Assembly (NCBI RefSeq): GCF_024518675.1
Contig: NZ_JANIGL010000006.1
Span: forward strand, 186,001-250,000
Direction: 5' to 3'
DNA from: Pseudoalteromonas shioyasakiensis
GTDB taxonomy: Bacteria > Pseudomonadota > Gammaproteobacteria > Enterobacterales > Alteromonadaceae
Length of the DNA stretch: 64,000 bases
Positions 26,617 through 36,605 of this stretch are shown here, in pieces. A program made the translations under genes and the position numbers. The notes under the pieces were generated by a model. That model saw nothing but the letters and a program-made list of their open reading frames with translations. It made no database searches and was not told the origin of the DNA. The first letter of the stretch is position 1, and the number at the start of each line of letters is the position of its first letter.

Positions 26617-27426
26617 TTATGCAACCGTTACTTCATAAGAAGTAAATTTACGAATGTTGATAACGCCGTTATCAAAAATTAAATACTGACCTTTTATACC
26701 TTGTAAAATACCACTGACTACCGGCTCTTTATCAAAGTTAAATGAGCTGATTTTTGTGGGGTATTGGCTGACAGGAAACTCAAGGTCGACCACTTCTTCA
26801 TCTAAGTGCTCAATGGCTGTAGCACCAAATAACTCTGCAAGTTCATTTAGTTTATCAGCTATTTGAGGAATAAGCTCTGCGGCAGCCGCTTTAAGATCAA
26901 GGGTTTCGCTTTGACCTTTCAGCATATTCCGCCAGTTAGTTTTATCAGCAATAAACTGTGCCAGTGCAACTTCAACTAACCCTGACTGTAAGCGAGTTTG
27001 TACTTTAAAAATAGGTAACGCTTGGGTCGCACCTTGATCAATCCAGCGAGTTGGAATTTGCGTGTGACGGGTGATACCCACTTTAAGACCGGACGTATTT
27101 GCAAGATAAACATAATGCGGGATCATACAGTTTTCTTCGCCCCATTGCGGCTCACGGCAGGTGCCTTGATCATAATGGCAGGTTTCAGGTTTCATAATGC
27201 ACATATCGCAGCTAGCGAGTTTACGCATACAAACAAAACAATGGCCTTGTGAATAGCTCTTTTTAGTCTTCTTGCCACAGTTAGAACATAAAATAGTACC
27301 GCTGAAGGTTAATGTGAGTTGTTTGCCAATGTATGCATTTAGATCAACTAATTCATCGCCCACAGGTAAATGGTATTGAATTGGTTGGGTTAGAGAAGAT
27401 TTTAACTTCTTAATTGTGCCTTGCAT
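26617..27426 (-). CDS. DUF2797 family zinc-ribbon protein
   Basis: 269-aa cytoplasmic protein of the DUF2797 family. It has a zinc-ribbon-like Cys cluster (CSNCGKKTKKSYSQGHCFVC, then CDMC, CHY and CREPQWGEENC), followed by HYVYLANTSGLKVGITR and PTRWIDQGATQALPI, a block that recalls the start of GIY-YIG folds, though no catalytic claim is made. A predicted winged or beta C-terminal part ends TSYEVTVA. The ATG is preceded by a GGGG-containing region upstream. No function is established for the family as far as I know. Confidence 0.8.
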   Translation of the reverse strand: MQGTIKKLKSSLTQPIQYHLPVGDELVDLNAYIGKQLTLTFSGTILCSNCGKKTKKSYSQGHCFVCMRKLASCDMCIMKPETCHYDQGTCREPQWGEENCMIPHYVYLANTSGLKVGITRHTQIPTRWIDQGATQALPIFKVQTRLQSGLVEVALAQFIADKTNWRNMLKGQSETLDLKAAAAELIPQIADKLNELAELFGATAIEHLDEEVVDLEFPVSQYPTKISSFNFDKEPVVSGILQGIKGQYLIFDNGVINIRKFTSYEVTVA

Positions 27427-27503
27427 CTTTACGCCCCTAAAGATGTTTAAAAAGGGGATTTTATCAGTAATTGCTATGTTTGTGGCAATTTTACCATGGC
27501 CGA

Positions 27504-30017
27504 TTATGCCTTTTTACTTAACCAATCAGTGAAACTGCCAAAGGGCAGGGGTTTAGCGTAGTAATACCCTTGACTGAAATTAGCTCCCATTGCATTTAAT
27601 AAGTCATGAGTATGCTTATCTTCCACGCCCTCAGCTGTAACGGTTATACCTAAATTATGGGCCATATCAATAGCAGTTTTTACCACCACTTTATTGCTAG
27701 CGTTTTCTTCAAGGTTGCTAATAAAGGAGCGGTCTATTTTTATACTGGCAAAAGTGTAATGCAGTAAATAAGTGAGTGAGGCGTAGCCTGTACCAAAATC
27801 ATCCAGGACGACAACCACCCCCAATTTATGCAATTGCGTTATCAATGCTTGCATTTGGTGTTGGTTATTTATCAGTGCTGTTTCAGTTAACTCAAATTTA
27901 AGTTGTTTGGCAGGTACATTATGTTTGAGCAACACGTTCTCAACTTTTTCAGCCAGCTGCGCAATACTAATGTTTTTAGCACTTAAGTTTACACTCACGC
28001 AATGTTCGCTGTAGCCTAACTTATTGAGTGCTGCAATATCCTGGCATGCTTTATCTAATACCCATAAAGTGAGCTCGTTAATGAGCCCTGTACGTTCAGC
28101 TAACTGGATTAGCTGCTCTATGTTAATCTGTTGATATTGCTCTATGGGCCAGCGCAATAAAACCTCACTGCCTATTACTCGATTAGTGGCTAAGTCTAAT
28201 TGTGGTTGATGGTACAAAGCCAGTTGATCAGTATTGATTGCATTTTGCAGCTTTGCTGCGAGATCAATATCCATGATCTGATCTGTTTGCTGTTGTGAGT
28301 TACTGATACGGCTAGCGGTATCTTTCGCTTCTTTTAAGGTGACGTACCCACGCTGTAGGCTTGCTTCAAAGTTATCAATAGCGTCTGGAAAGCTAATACC
28401 TACGGCATATTCTAGCTGTAAATTTAAGCCTTCAAGTTGGTAATGCTTAGGTAAACCTTTAATAACTTTAGTTAAGCATTGCGATAACTCTTCAGCAGTT
28501 TGGCTTTTAGTTGAAATACAGGCAAATACACCAGTGCCTAAATCAGCAAGTTTTGAGCTTGTGTCTAATGTGGAGTCTAAATAAGTAAATTGGCGCTCAC
28601 CGACTAATTGCAGTTCAAGTGCGTGAGCAACATTGACTAATAAATCAATACTTTTACTTGGCGATAGTAAGGTATCAAGCGAATGAAAGTAGCGGATCTT
28701 AATCAAGCACAGAGTGTTTTGTCTTTGCTGTTGCTCAAGTGCCATATAAGCTTGCTTTAACATTGCACTATTAAGAAGTTTGGTTTGCTGGGTGTGAGTA
28801 GCATGATAAAGCGCTCGCTCTCTTTGATAGCGCACTCTATCAGCCAAGGCCATGGCCATGAGCACCACCTCGCATAATATGGCAATTAGAAATGCATGAC
28901 GAAATATAAAGTTATAGGGCAGCACTCCTGTTAACTCTAATGGCTGAATCGCCGCACCTATAATGAGTGGTACCCATGAAATAACATAAAACTTAGCCCA
29001 GCGAAATCCACTGCGCAGCTTGTTATAAATCATGATAATACAGACGATATACAACAGTGATAAGACGCAAAAGAATATTGGCGCAGCAATATTTTCAGGC
29101 ACAAACAAGCAGCTGATACCCAGCACAAACATTAAGCTCATTAAGTATTTACTAACTTTATACCGCCAACATTTTTCTTTATGGTAGCGTAAAAACATGG
29201 TGCAAAATGCGAGTGTAAATAACGCAATAGCGTAATTGCTCATCACAACATGTTTTTGAAAAAATAATTGCCATTGCAGCGGCCAAAGGTAAAAGCCAAA
29301 ACCCAGTACACAGCCCATTAAAATGATGGCACTGATGATATAGCCTATATAAATTAAATAAACCCGGTCTTTAATGCCAAAAAACAGCACTAAGTTGTAT
29401 AGCGCGGCCATGATCAATACGCCAACAAATATGCCCCAAATAGCAGCTTGTGAGCGAGTGAGATCTTGAAATTCAGCCTCGCCATATAGATTAACAGGAG
29501 TTTTGCTGATACCCGTGGTATCTATTTTCAATAGCAGTTTCTGTTTGCTCTGTGCTGCAATGGTTAACCGAATATGCGGTACACTGTATTGAAATAGGGT
29601 GAGATCAGGCTCTAAATCGCCAAGCTTTTTGGCTGTTAAAATCGTATTATCGTTACTCAAATGATAGACCGACAAATGATCTACCATAGGGTTATCAAAA
29701 TGAGCGACTATTTTTTCTGCTTGCTGGCTACGGTTATCTAGTTCGATGAGTAACCAATAATTACGAGGTGCGAAATTCCAGTCTATCTCGGAAAAGGGCT
29801 GTTCAATAAAGCGGTCGATATTGTTGCTGAACTGGTCGATTTGTAGCTTTTTAGAATCATCCACCAAGTAGCGATGAGACAAATAAATAGGGGTTGTTTT
29901 ATCTATCGTATATTTTGTTGGTGTGGCTAAATGATTGGAAAAATTGGCAATCACAAAGAACACGAAAAATAAGATAGCAATAGCGATAAAGTGATAACGA
30001 AGGTAATTTTTTTTCAA
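27504..30017 (-). CDS. 7TMR-DISM, degenerate GGDEF and EAL domain signalling protein
   Basis: Predicted membrane c-di-GMP phosphodiesterase, 837 aa. N-terminal anchor, a periplasmic 7TMR-DISMED2-like sensor domain (about 40-180, NYWLLIELDNRSQ), seven transmembrane helices (about 190-395), a GGDEF-like domain whose signature is lost (LADLGTGVFACIS in place of GGDEF), and a complete EAL domain (about 585-830). The EAL part keeps SEVLLRW, VNLSAKN, ELTETAL, DDFGTGYASLTYL, KIDRSF, AEGVED and QGYYYAKPL, i.e. the metal and catalytic residues. Diguanylate cyclase activity is therefore unlikely, phosphodiesterase activity likely. Monocistronic; ligand unknown. Confidence 0.9.
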   Translation of the reverse strand: MKKNYLRYHFIAIAILFFVFFVIANFSNHLATPTKYTIDKTTPIYLSHRYLVDDSKKLQIDQFSNNIDRFIEQPFSEIDWNFAPRNYWLLIELDNRSQQAEKIVAHFDNPMVDHLSVYHLSNDNTILTAKKLGDLEPDLTLFQYSVPHIRLTIAAQSKQKLLLKIDTTGISKTPVNLYGEAEFQDLTRSQAAIWGIFVGVLIMAALYNLVLFFGIKDRVYLIYIGYIISAIILMGCVLGFGFYLWPLQWQLFFQKHVVMSNYAIALFTLAFCTMFLRYHKEKCWRYKVSKYLMSLMFVLGISCLFVPENIAAPIFFCVLSLLYIVCIIMIYNKLRSGFRWAKFYVISWVPLIIGAAIQPLELTGVLPYNFIFRHAFLIAILCEVVLMAMALADRVRYQRERALYHATHTQQTKLLNSAMLKQAYMALEQQQRQNTLCLIKIRYFHSLDTLLSPSKSIDLLVNVAHALELQLVGERQFTYLDSTLDTSSKLADLGTGVFACISTKSQTAEELSQCLTKVIKGLPKHYQLEGLNLQLEYAVGISFPDAIDNFEASLQRGYVTLKEAKDTASRISNSQQQTDQIMDIDLAAKLQNAINTDQLALYHQPQLDLATNRVIGSEVLLRWPIEQYQQINIEQLIQLAERTGLINELTLWVLDKACQDIAALNKLGYSEHCVSVNLSAKNISIAQLAEKVENVLLKHNVPAKQLKFELTETALINNQHQMQALITQLHKLGVVVVLDDFGTGYASLTYLLHYTFASIKIDRSFISNLEENASNKVVVKTAIDMAHNLGITVTAEGVEDKHTHDLLNAMGANFSQGYYYAKPLPFGSFTDWLSKKA

Positions 30018-30059
30018 TTTTTAACGTTCTTTTTTAGTACCTAGAAATGAGTGTAGCAT

Positions 30060-30088
30060 TAAAAAGCGCAGATAAACTGCGCTTTTTA
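30060..30088 (-). terminator. Terminator of purD
   Basis: AAAAAGCGCAG (30061-30071) pairs with CTGCGCTTTTT (30077-30087) around a 5-nt loop, with a U-run when read on the minus strand after purD. Confidence 0.8.
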
Positions 30089-30116
30089 TTAAATATTAAC
30101 TGGTTATACCAATTAA

Positions 30117-31400
30117 TTATTTTTCACGAGCAATAGCACGATAAGCTATATCAGTACGATATTCCATACCTTGCCAGCTGATTTCGTCTACAAGCTCATA
30201 AGCACGTTGCTGTGCTTCAGTCACTGTATTACCAAGAGCCGTGGCACATAAGACACGGCCACCTGCGGTTACTACGTTATCGCCGTCTTGCTTGGTACCT
30301 GCGTGAAACACTTTTTCGCCTTCAGCGTAACTGATTTTAAGGCCGTTGATTGTATCGCCTTTCGGATAGCTATCAGGGTAGCCTTTAGCAGCTAAAACCA
30401 CACCTACTGCTGCGCGTGAATCAAACTCAATGGTGGTTTTATCTAGCTCTTCGCGATTTGCAGCTTCAATCAGCTCTACTAAATCTGATTGTAAACGTAG
30501 CATCATAGGTTGTGTTTCTGGGTCGCCAAAACGGCAGTTATACTCGATAACTTTAGGTGTACCATCGCTGTCGATCATCAGGCCAGCATACAAGAAGCCT
30601 GTGTATGGATGACCTTCGCTTGCCATACCTTCTACTGTTGGGTAGATCACTTCATTCATGATGCGCTGGTGGATTTCGTCAGTCACCACCGGAGCTGGTG
30701 AGTATGCACCCATACCGCCAGTGTTTGGACCTTTATCGCCATTGTAAGCACGTTTGTGATCTTGGCTGGTAGCAAATGGGAGTACATTTTTTCCATCAAC
30801 CATCACGATAAATGACGCTTCTTCACCTTCTAAAAACTCTTCAATCACAACACGGCTGCCAGCTTCACCAAAGGCATTACCCGCAAGCATATCGCGAATA
30901 GCCTCTTCAGCCTCGTGCTCGTTCATGGCTACAATCACGCCTTTACCGGCCGCTAAACCATCAGCTTTTATAACAATCGGTGCGCCTTTCTCTTTTAAAT
31001 AGGCAAGCGCAGGGTCGATTTGTTCAAACGTTTGGTAATCAGCAGTTGGGATAGCATGACGTGCTAAAAAGTCTTTAGTGAACGATTTAGACCCTTCAAG
31101 CTGGGCTGCACCGGCGGTTGGACCAAAAATAGCTAAGCCGTGTTCACGAAACTTATCAACAACACCTAATACTAGCGGCACTTCTGGACCAACAATGGTC
31201 AGCTCAACATTATTTTGTTGTGCAAAGCTAAGAAGCCCATCAAGGTCTTCAACGTTAATTGCTACGTTCTCAAGTTTTGGCTCAAGGGCTGTGCCCGCAT
31301 TACCTGGAGCAACATAAACAGTGTTTACTTTTGTATTTTGAGCGGCTTTAAACGCTAGTGCGTGTTCGCGGCCGCCGCTGCCAATGACTAATACATTCAT
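30117..31400 (-). CDS. purD: Phosphoribosylamine--glycine ligase
   Basis: GAR synthetase, second step of de novo purine synthesis: phosphoribosylamine, glycine and ATP to glycinamide ribonucleotide. 427 aa, full length. Features: MNVLVIGSGGREHALAFKAA at the start, the ATP-grasp domain (IVIKADGLAAGKGVIVAM, VVIEEFLEGEEASFIVMVDG), PNTGGMGAYSPAP and YNCRFGDPETQPMMLRL (metal site). In many gammaproteobacteria purD follows purH directly; here a methyltransferase gene intervenes and ends 14 nt before purD. Confidence 0.97.
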   Translation of the reverse strand: MNVLVIGSGGREHALAFKAAQNTKVNTVYVAPGNAGTALEPKLENVAINVEDLDGLLSFAQQNNVELTIVGPEVPLVLGVVDKFREHGLAIFGPTAGAAQLEGSKSFTKDFLARHAIPTADYQTFEQIDPALAYLKEKGAPIVIKADGLAAGKGVIVAMNEHEAEEAIRDMLAGNAFGEAGSRVVIEEFLEGEEASFIVMVDGKNVLPFATSQDHKRAYNGDKGPNTGGMGAYSPAPVVTDEIHQRIMNEVIYPTVEGMASEGHPYTGFLYAGLMIDSDGTPKVIEYNCRFGDPETQPMMLRLQSDLVELIEAANREELDKTTIEFDSRAAVGVVLAAKGYPDSYPKGDTINGLKISYAEGEKVFHAGTKQDGDNVVTAGGRVLCATALGNTVTEAQQRAYELVDEISWQGMEYRTDIAYRAIAREK

Positions 31401-31414
31401 GGCGAATATCCTAT

Positions 31415-32233
31415 TTAAAGCGGTTTTTTAAATTTCAGCGTCATACGGTCACTTTCACCAATGGCTTTATACTTAGTAGCGTCTTGTTCGCCAAGTCTAA
31501 GGCTAGGTGGTAGTGTCCATACACCCTTAGGGTGATCGGCTGTATCAAGAGAGTTTGCATTTATGTCACTGCTTGCTTCAAGTTCAAAACCTGCTTGTTT
31601 GGCAAGTGCGATAACGACACTTTGTTTCATATAACCCGATGATTTTTGCATTTCATCATTACGCTCTTCAGGTAAGCGGTGCTCAACCACACCTAATGTG
31701 CCACCTGGCTTAAGTGCTTTGTAGAAAGACTTAAAAGCGTTTGCGGCTGCGTCTTTATCTTTACTCATATACCAGTTGTGTACATTACGGAAAGTTAAAA
31801 CTAAATCAGCGCTACCAGCGGGTGCAATGTCTAAATGTGTAGAAGGTGCAAACTCAGTAATTTTTACCTTACTGAAACGTTCATCTTCAGCGACTTTCTT
31901 TTTAAAGCCAGCAAGTGAACGTTGATAATAGCCAACAGATGAATCAGCAGGGAAGTGCGCGGCATAGTACGTGCCTTGCTCTTTTAGTGCTGGCGCTAAA
32001 ATTTCACTGTACCAACCACCACCAGGGGCAATTTCAACCACGGTCATTGTTGGCTTAAAACCAAAAAACTCTAGGGTTTGTACTGGATGACGGTATTGAT
32101 CGCGTTCAGTGTTACGTTCTGTCGCTTTAACTGCATGGGTTAATGCTGAATCATGGCCGTGATTATGAGCAACGGCGGCAGTTGCAGTGACAGCTAAAGT
32201 AGCAACCAGTAATGTTTTTAGTGCAAATTTCAT
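31415..32233 (-). CDS. Exported class I SAM-dependent methyltransferase-like protein
   Basis: 272 aa with a clear signal peptide (FALKTLLVATLAVTATAAVAHNHGHD) and a Rossmann-type methyltransferase domain: VVEIAPGGGWYSEILAP (SAM-binding motif I), LVLTFRNVHNWYM (motif IV region) and LKPGGTLGVVEHR (post-motif). It resembles the COG4798 group of predicted methyltransferases that share this odd combination. AAGGA before the ATG at 32233 sets the start; the longer in-frame ORF to 32302 is unlikely. It sits between purH and purD on the same strand, just 14 nt before purD. Substrate unknown. Confidence 0.83.
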   Translation of the reverse strand: MKFALKTLLVATLAVTATAAVAHNHGHDSALTHAVKATERNTERDQYRHPVQTLEFFGFKPTMTVVEIAPGGGWYSEILAPALKEQGTYYAAHFPADSSVGYYQRSLAGFKKKVAEDERFSKVKITEFAPSTHLDIAPAGSADLVLTFRNVHNWYMSKDKDAAANAFKSFYKALKPGGTLGVVEHRLPEERNDEMQKSSGYMKQSVVIALAKQAGFELEASSDINANSLDTADHPKGVWTLPPSLRLGEQDATKYKAIGESDRMTLKFKKPL

Positions 32234-32299
32234 CGTCTGTTCCTTCACATTATAATTTTCAAAGAGGTTATAGAATAAGCAGAATACGTGAATTTGGTG

Positions 32300-32336
32300 C
32301 AAACAAAAAGAGCTAACTTATACAGCTAGCTCTTTG
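32300..32336 (-). terminator. Terminator of purH
   Basis: AAAGAGCTA (32307-32315) pairs with TAGCTCTTT (32327-32335); read on the minus strand the stem is followed by a U-rich run (CTCTTTTTGTTT). It lies between purH and the methyltransferase gene. Confidence 0.75.
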
Positions 32337-32341
32337 TGTGA

Positions 32342-33928
32342 TTAGTGGCGGAAGTGACGCATGCCAGTAAACACCATTGCCATGCCAGCTTCGTCAGCTG
32401 CAGCGATAACTTCTTCATCGCGCATCGAACCACCTGGTTGAATTACAGCAGTAATGCCGGCCTCTGCAGCTGCATCGATACCATCACGGAATGGGAAGAA
32501 TGCATCTGATGCCATTACTGAACCTTTCACTTCAAGGTTTTCATCGGCTGCTTTAATACCGGCGATTTTAGCTGAGTAAACACGGCTCATTTGGCCAGCA
32601 CCAACACCAATTGTCATACCATTACGGGCATATACAATGGCGTTTGATTTAACAAATTTAGCGACTTTCCAGCAGAATAATAAATCTTTCAACTCTTGCT
32701 CAGTAGGCTTTCGCTTAGAGACAACTTTTAAGTCGCCTTGAGTAACCATACCTAAATCACGGTCTTGAATTAACACACCGCCATTAACGCGTTTGATGTC
32801 GTGGCCTGTGCCTTTAGCAGAGAACTCACCACACTCAAGCAAACGTACATTTTGTTTAGCCGAAACAATTTGAGCAGCTGCATCAGATACTTTAGGTGCG
32901 ATGATTACTTCAACAAATTGACGTGCAACAATCGCTTCTGCAGTGTCGGCATCAAGTTCTTGGTTAAACGCGATGATGCCACCAAACGCAGATGTAGGGT
33001 CTGTTTTGAATGCGCGATCATAGGCTTCAAGAATGTTTTCACCGATTGATACGCCACAAGGGTTAGCGTGTTTTACGATAACACAGGCTGGCACGTCAAA
33101 TTCTTTAACACATTCAAGGGCCGCGTCAGTGTCTGCAATGTTGTTAAACGATAAGGCTTTACCTTGAAGTTGTACGGCTGTTGCTACAGAGGCTTCTTGT
33201 ACGTCGTTTTCAACATAAAAAGCCGCATCTTGGTGTGAGTTTTCACCATAGCGCATATCTTGCTTTTTCGTGAACTGCATATTGATGGTACGTGGGAACT
33301 TTGTTTCCTCTGCCGCTTCTTCAGTGTAGTCAGCAACCATTTTACCGAAGTAGTTAGCAATCATGCCATCATACTGTGCGGTGTGTTCGTAAGCGGCAAT
33401 GGCAAGATCAAAACGTGTTTTATACGTTGTTGAGCCATCATTGCTTTGCATTTCGCTGATCACGCGATCGTAATCTTTTGCATTTACTATGATAGTCACG
33501 TGTTTGTGGTTCTTAGCTGCGGCACGAACCATAGTTGGGCCACCGATATCAATGTTTTCAATGGCATCTTCAAGGCTGCAGTTTTCTTGAGCGACGGTAT
33601 TCGCAAAGGGGTATAAGTTAACTACAACAATATCGATAGCAGAGATGTTATTCTCAGCCATTACGTCTTCATCTTGGCCACGACGCGCTAAGATGCCGCC
33701 ATGAATTTTTGGATGAAGAGTTTTTACGCGACCATCCATGATCTCAGGGTGACCTGTGTGGTCAGATACTTCAGTGACTTTAATGCCGTTATCAGCAAGT
33801 AATTTACAAGTACCGCCAGTTGATAAAAGTTCGACACCTTGTGATTCAAGTGCACGAGCAAATTCAACGATACCTGTTTTATCTGACACACTTAGTAGTG
33901 CGCGACGAATTGGACGATGTGTATCCAT
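32342..33928 (-). CDS. purH: Bifunctional AICAR formyltransferase/IMP cyclohydrolase
   Basis: Catalyses the last two steps of de novo purine synthesis, AICAR to FAICAR to IMP. 528 aa. N-terminal cyclohydrolase domain ([54 protein letters not shown]) and C-terminal formyltransferase domain ([12 protein letters not shown] with the catalytic Lys-His, [33 protein letters not shown]). Ends in the family's [12 protein letters not shown] terminator after it means purD is probably transcribed partly from another promoter. No PUR-box operator was recognised upstream. Confidence 0.97.
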   Translation of the reverse strand: MDTHRPIRRALLSVSDKTGIVEFARALESQGVELLSTGGTCKLLADNGIKVTEVSDHTGHPEIMDGRVKTLHPKIHGGILARRGQDEDVMAENNISAIDIVVVNLYPFANTVAQENCSLEDAIENIDIGGPTMVRAAAKNHKHVTIIVNAKDYDRVISEMQSNDGSTTYKTRFDLAIAAYEHTAQYDGMIANYFGKMVADYTEEAAEETKFPRTINMQFTKKQDMRYGENSHQDAAFYVENDVQEASVATAVQLQGKALSFNNIADTDAALECVKEFDVPACVIVKHANPCGVSIGENILEAYDRAFKTDPTSAFGGIIAFNQELDADTAEAIVARQFVEVIIAPKVSDAAAQIVSAKQNVRLLECGEFSAKGTGHDIKRVNGGVLIQDRDLGMVTQGDLKVVSKRKPTEQELKDLLFCWKVAKFVKSNAIVYARNGMTIGVGAGQMSRVYSAKIAGIKAADENLEVKGSVMASDAFFPFRDGIDAAAEAGITAVIQPGGSMRDEEVIAAADEAGMAMVFTGMRHFRH

Positions 33929-34032
33929 TGTAGTTTGATTACCTCAGTGTTTGAGCTAGCTTAGAAAGGCGCTATTTTAACTGAATATCGCTTAAAAAAC
34001 GATAATTAAAGGGTGAGGATTTTTAAAGATAT

Positions 34033-34060
34033 AAAAAAAGCACCCGAAGGTGCTTTTTTA
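34033..34060. terminator. Terminator between fis and purH
   Basis: AAAAAAAGCACC pairs with GGTGCTTTTTT around a CGAA tetraloop; read on the minus strand it ends the dusB-fis operon. Confidence 0.85.
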
Positions 34061-34064
34061 ACAT

Positions 34065-34084
34065 GGCAGTGAAAGTTTTCACTG
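34065..34084. repeat. Second hairpin downstream of fis
   Basis: GCAGTGAAA and TTTCACTGC (34065-34084) form a near-perfect stem with a 2-nt centre, immediately before the terminator on the minus strand. It may protect the fis mRNA 3' end. Confidence 0.5.
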
Positions 34085-34091
34085 CGCAGTA

Positions 34092-34382
34092 TTAGTTCAT
34101 GCCGTATTTCTTTAGTTTCTTACGTAAAGTACCACGGTTGATACCTAGTAAGATTGCCGCACGTGTTTGGTTACCACGAGTGTAAGTCATTACTTCTTCA
34201 AGTAATGGTGCTTCTAGCTCAGAAAGAACAAGGTCATAAACGTCTTGTACATCTTGACCGTTAAGCTGTTTTAAATAGTGATGAACAGCTTTTTTCACTG
34301 CATCGCGTAATGGCTGCGGTTTCTCGTGTGACTGAACATGAGGGTTAGTGATAAATGGAGAAGTCACGTTTTGTTCGAACAT
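34092..34382 (-). CDS. fis: DNA-binding protein Fis
   Basis: Nucleoid-associated DNA-bending protein that activates rRNA and other growth-linked promoters. 96 aa. The C-terminal helix-turn-helix ([19 protein letters not shown] and [15 protein letters not shown]) is nearly identical to that of E. coli Fis; the N-terminal beta-hairpin and dimer helices match too ([20 protein letters not shown]). It is 20 nt downstream of dusB, as in the conserved dusB-fis operon. Confidence 0.97.
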   Translation of the reverse strand: MFEQNVTSPFITNPHVQSHEKPQPLRDAVKKAVHHYLKQLNGQDVQDVYDLVLSELEAPLLEEVMTYTRGNQTRAAILLGINRGTLRKKLKKYGMN

Positions 34383-34402
34383 TGTTTATATCTCTTTCTT
34401 TC

Positions 34403-35398
34403 TTAGTTAGCTGCTAGTGTTTTAAAGTATTGCTCTAATGTCTCGATTTGTGCCTGTGGATTATCGAGAGCATTAAATACTCGCCTAAACTGACCGTCAC
34501 TGTCATGGGTTTGCAAATACCAAGATACATGTTTGCGAGCAATGCGCGCTCCCATTGGTTCCCCGTAAAACGCATGAAGGTTCACTAAGTGTTCCATCAA
34601 AATACCACGTACTTCCTCAATTGGAGGTGTAGGTAAATGTTCTCCGGTTCGCAAAAAGTGGTCTATCTCCCTAAATATCCAAGGGCGACCTTGGGCGGCT
34701 CGACCAATCATGATGGCATCTGCACCCGTATAGTCCAAAACCTGCTTTGCTTTTTCAGGTGATGTAATATCACCATTGGCAACAACAGGTATCGACACTG
34801 AACGTTTAATATCCCTAATTGTGGCGTACTCTGCTTCACCTTTATACATACATGCGCGTGTACGCCCATGTACGGCTAATGAAGCAATGCCATAACGTTC
34901 AGCTATTCTCGCAATCTCTACACCGTTACGGTTGTCCTGATCCCATCCAGTTCGGATTTTTAGTGTCACAGGTACATCAACAGCATTAACTACTGCATCA
35001 ATAATCTCTTCGACTAACTCAGGAAACTGCAATAACGCTGAGCCTGCGAGTTTCTTGTTCACTTTCTTAGCTGGGCACCCCATATTTATATCTATGATTT
35101 GTGCACCATTACTGACATTGAATTGTGCGGCCTGAGCCATCAGCTCAGGATCAGCTCCTGCGATCTGCACCGCGCGTATTCCTGACTCACCGCTGTGATC
35201 CATACGGTTCATCGATTTTTCGGTTTTCCAAACCTTTGGATTTGACGATAGCATTTCAGACACGGCAAGCCCCGCACCTAAGCGTCGGCAAAGCTGTCTA
35301 AATGGTCTGTCTGTAATGCCTGCCATTGGCGCGACAATTACATTGTTCTCAAGTTGGTATGAACCGATACGCACTGTATTCAATAGGCCTCTTTTCAA
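34403..35398 (-). CDS. dusB: tRNA-dihydrouridine synthase B
   Basis: FMN-dependent enzyme reducing uridine (U17 in E. coli) in tRNA. 331 aa: TIM-barrel start [20 protein letters not shown], catalytic-cysteine motif [42 protein letters not shown] and the FMN-phosphate motif [13 protein letters not shown] with [16 protein letters not shown]. First gene of the dusB-fis pair; about 250 nt downstream of prmA. Confidence 0.96.
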   Translation of the reverse strand: MKRGLLNTVRIGSYQLENNVIVAPMAGITDRPFRQLCRRLGAGLAVSEMLSSNPKVWKTEKSMNRMDHSGESGIRAVQIAGADPELMAQAAQFNVSNGAQIIDINMGCPAKKVNKKLAGSALLQFPELVEEIIDAVVNAVDVPVTLKIRTGWDQDNRNGVEIARIAERYGIASLAVHGRTRACMYKGEAEYATIRDIKRSVSIPVVANGDITSPEKAKQVLDYTGADAIMIGRAAQGRPWIFREIDHFLRTGEHLPTPPIEEVRGILMEHLVNLHAFYGEPMGARIARKHVSWYLQTHDSDGQFRRVFNALDNPQAQIETLEQYFKTLAAN

Positions 35399-35585
35399 GG
35401 GGCGCTAAGTTTACGGTGTTTTTCCTAAAAATCAAAGGCTATAAATTGAACAAAAGTAACTTTTTTTTGCCTTTTTCGTATTGACTTTTGATAACAGTTT
35501 GACAGGCGGGTTGATTTGTTTGATATTTATACAAAACAAATTTAAAGCTAAAATTTGCACAGTAAATAAATGTGTGAATAATAGG

Positions 35586-35610
35586 TAAAGCCTGTTAATT
35601 ACAGGCTTTA
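35586..35610. repeat. Hairpin downstream of prmA
   Basis: TAAAGCCTGT (35586-35595) pairs perfectly with ACAGGCTTTA (35601-35610) around TAATT. No strong T-run follows on the minus strand, so it may be a weak terminator. The rest of 35399-35585 is AT-rich leader or promoter DNA for dusB-fis, with several TTGAC-like words but no convincing single promoter. Confidence 0.55.
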
Positions 35611-35650
35611 CAAACGTGTTTAGAGCTAATACTTAAAACAGTAAACTGGA

Positions 35651-36535
35651 TTAATTAGCGTGCTTTTCGCCACTGACTCGTGTCCATTCACCTTCTACAG
35701 CAATTTCATCAAGTGCAATAAATGGTGCATAAACATCAGCAACTGACTGTGCTTGTTCTTCTAAAATACCTGACATGGCAATTTTACCGCCTGGTTTTAA
35801 CAGCCCTAAAATCACACTGTGTAGTTCACGTAATGGCGCGGCTAAAATATTGGCAACCACAATATCAGCTGTAAATTCAGGCTGATTTTCTGGTAAGTAG
35901 ACTTCAAGCTTATCGGCAACGCCATTGCGCTGTGCGTTATCAAGGCTTGCCTCAAGTGCTTGAGGGTCGATATCGATGCCTATCATACGCTCAGCCCCCA
36001 ATTTGATTGCTGCAATGCCTAAAATGCCTGAGCCACAACCAAAGTCGACAACGGTTTTACCGGTTAAGTCTTGGCTTTCTAGCCATTTTAAACACAATGC
36101 GGTAGTGGCATGAGTGCCAGTACCAAAGGCAAGGCCCGGATCAAGGAGTACATTTACGGCATCTGGATCTGGAATATCGCGCCAGCTTGGGCAAATCCAC
36201 AACTTTTCACCAAATTGGATAGGGTGGAAGTTATCCATCCATTCACGTTCCCAGTCTTTATCTTCTAGTTGTTCTACTTTATAAACCAACGAGTCTCTTA
36301 TCTCGTCATGACGTTTTAATAGCTCAATAACCGCGTTCATATCGTGATTAGCTTCGAATAAACCAATTACGGTGGTATCAGCCCAAAACTCGACGGTGCC
36401 AATTTTAGGCTCATAGATAGGCGTATCTTTAGCATCAATAAATGTAACTGATGCGCTGCCAGCTTCCATTAATAAGTCACTGACTGCATCAGCGGTTGCT
36501 GCGTTAGCATTGATACGGATTTGGATCCAAGCCAT
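35651..36535 (-). CDS. prmA: Ribosomal protein L11 methyltransferase
   Basis: Trimethylates ribosomal protein L11. 294 aa: N-terminal substrate-recognition domain ([20 protein letters not shown]), then the class I methyltransferase domain with [38 protein letters not shown] (SAM motif I), [12 protein letters not shown] and [10 protein letters not shown] (NxxA active-site loop). In E. coli prmA heads the operon with dusB and fis; here the same order holds but a 252-nt gap with a hairpin separates prmA from dusB. Confidence 0.96.
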   Translation of the reverse strand: MAWIQIRINANAATADAVSDLLMEAGSASVTFIDAKDTPIYEPKIGTVEFWADTTVIGLFEANHDMNAVIELLKRHDEIRDSLVYKVEQLEDKDWEREWMDNFHPIQFGEKLWICPSWRDIPDPDAVNVLLDPGLAFGTGTHATTALCLKWLESQDLTGKTVVDFGCGSGILGIAAIKLGAERMIGIDIDPQALEASLDNAQRNGVADKLEVYLPENQPEFTADIVVANILAAPLRELHSVILGLLKPGGKIAMSGILEEQAQSVADVYAPFIALDEIAVEGEWTRVSGEKHAN

Positions 36536-36554
36536 GATTATTTCCTTGAAATAG

Positions 36555-36581
36555 AAAAAAGGCCGCTACAGCGGCCTTTTA
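36555..36581 (-). terminator. Terminator of rpoD
   Basis: AAAAAAGGCCGC pairs with GCGGCCTTTT around TACA (36555-36580); read on the minus strand it ends the rpsU-yqeY-dnaG-rpoD run, just before prmA. Confidence 0.85.
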
Positions 36582-36605
36582 GGTTATTACATGTTTTTTT
36601 GCTAA

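Noticed and set aside
33929..34032. Purine operator (PurR box) upstream of purH
   Set aside because: I looked for an ACGCAAACGTTTGCGT-like palindrome in 33929-34032 and saw none.
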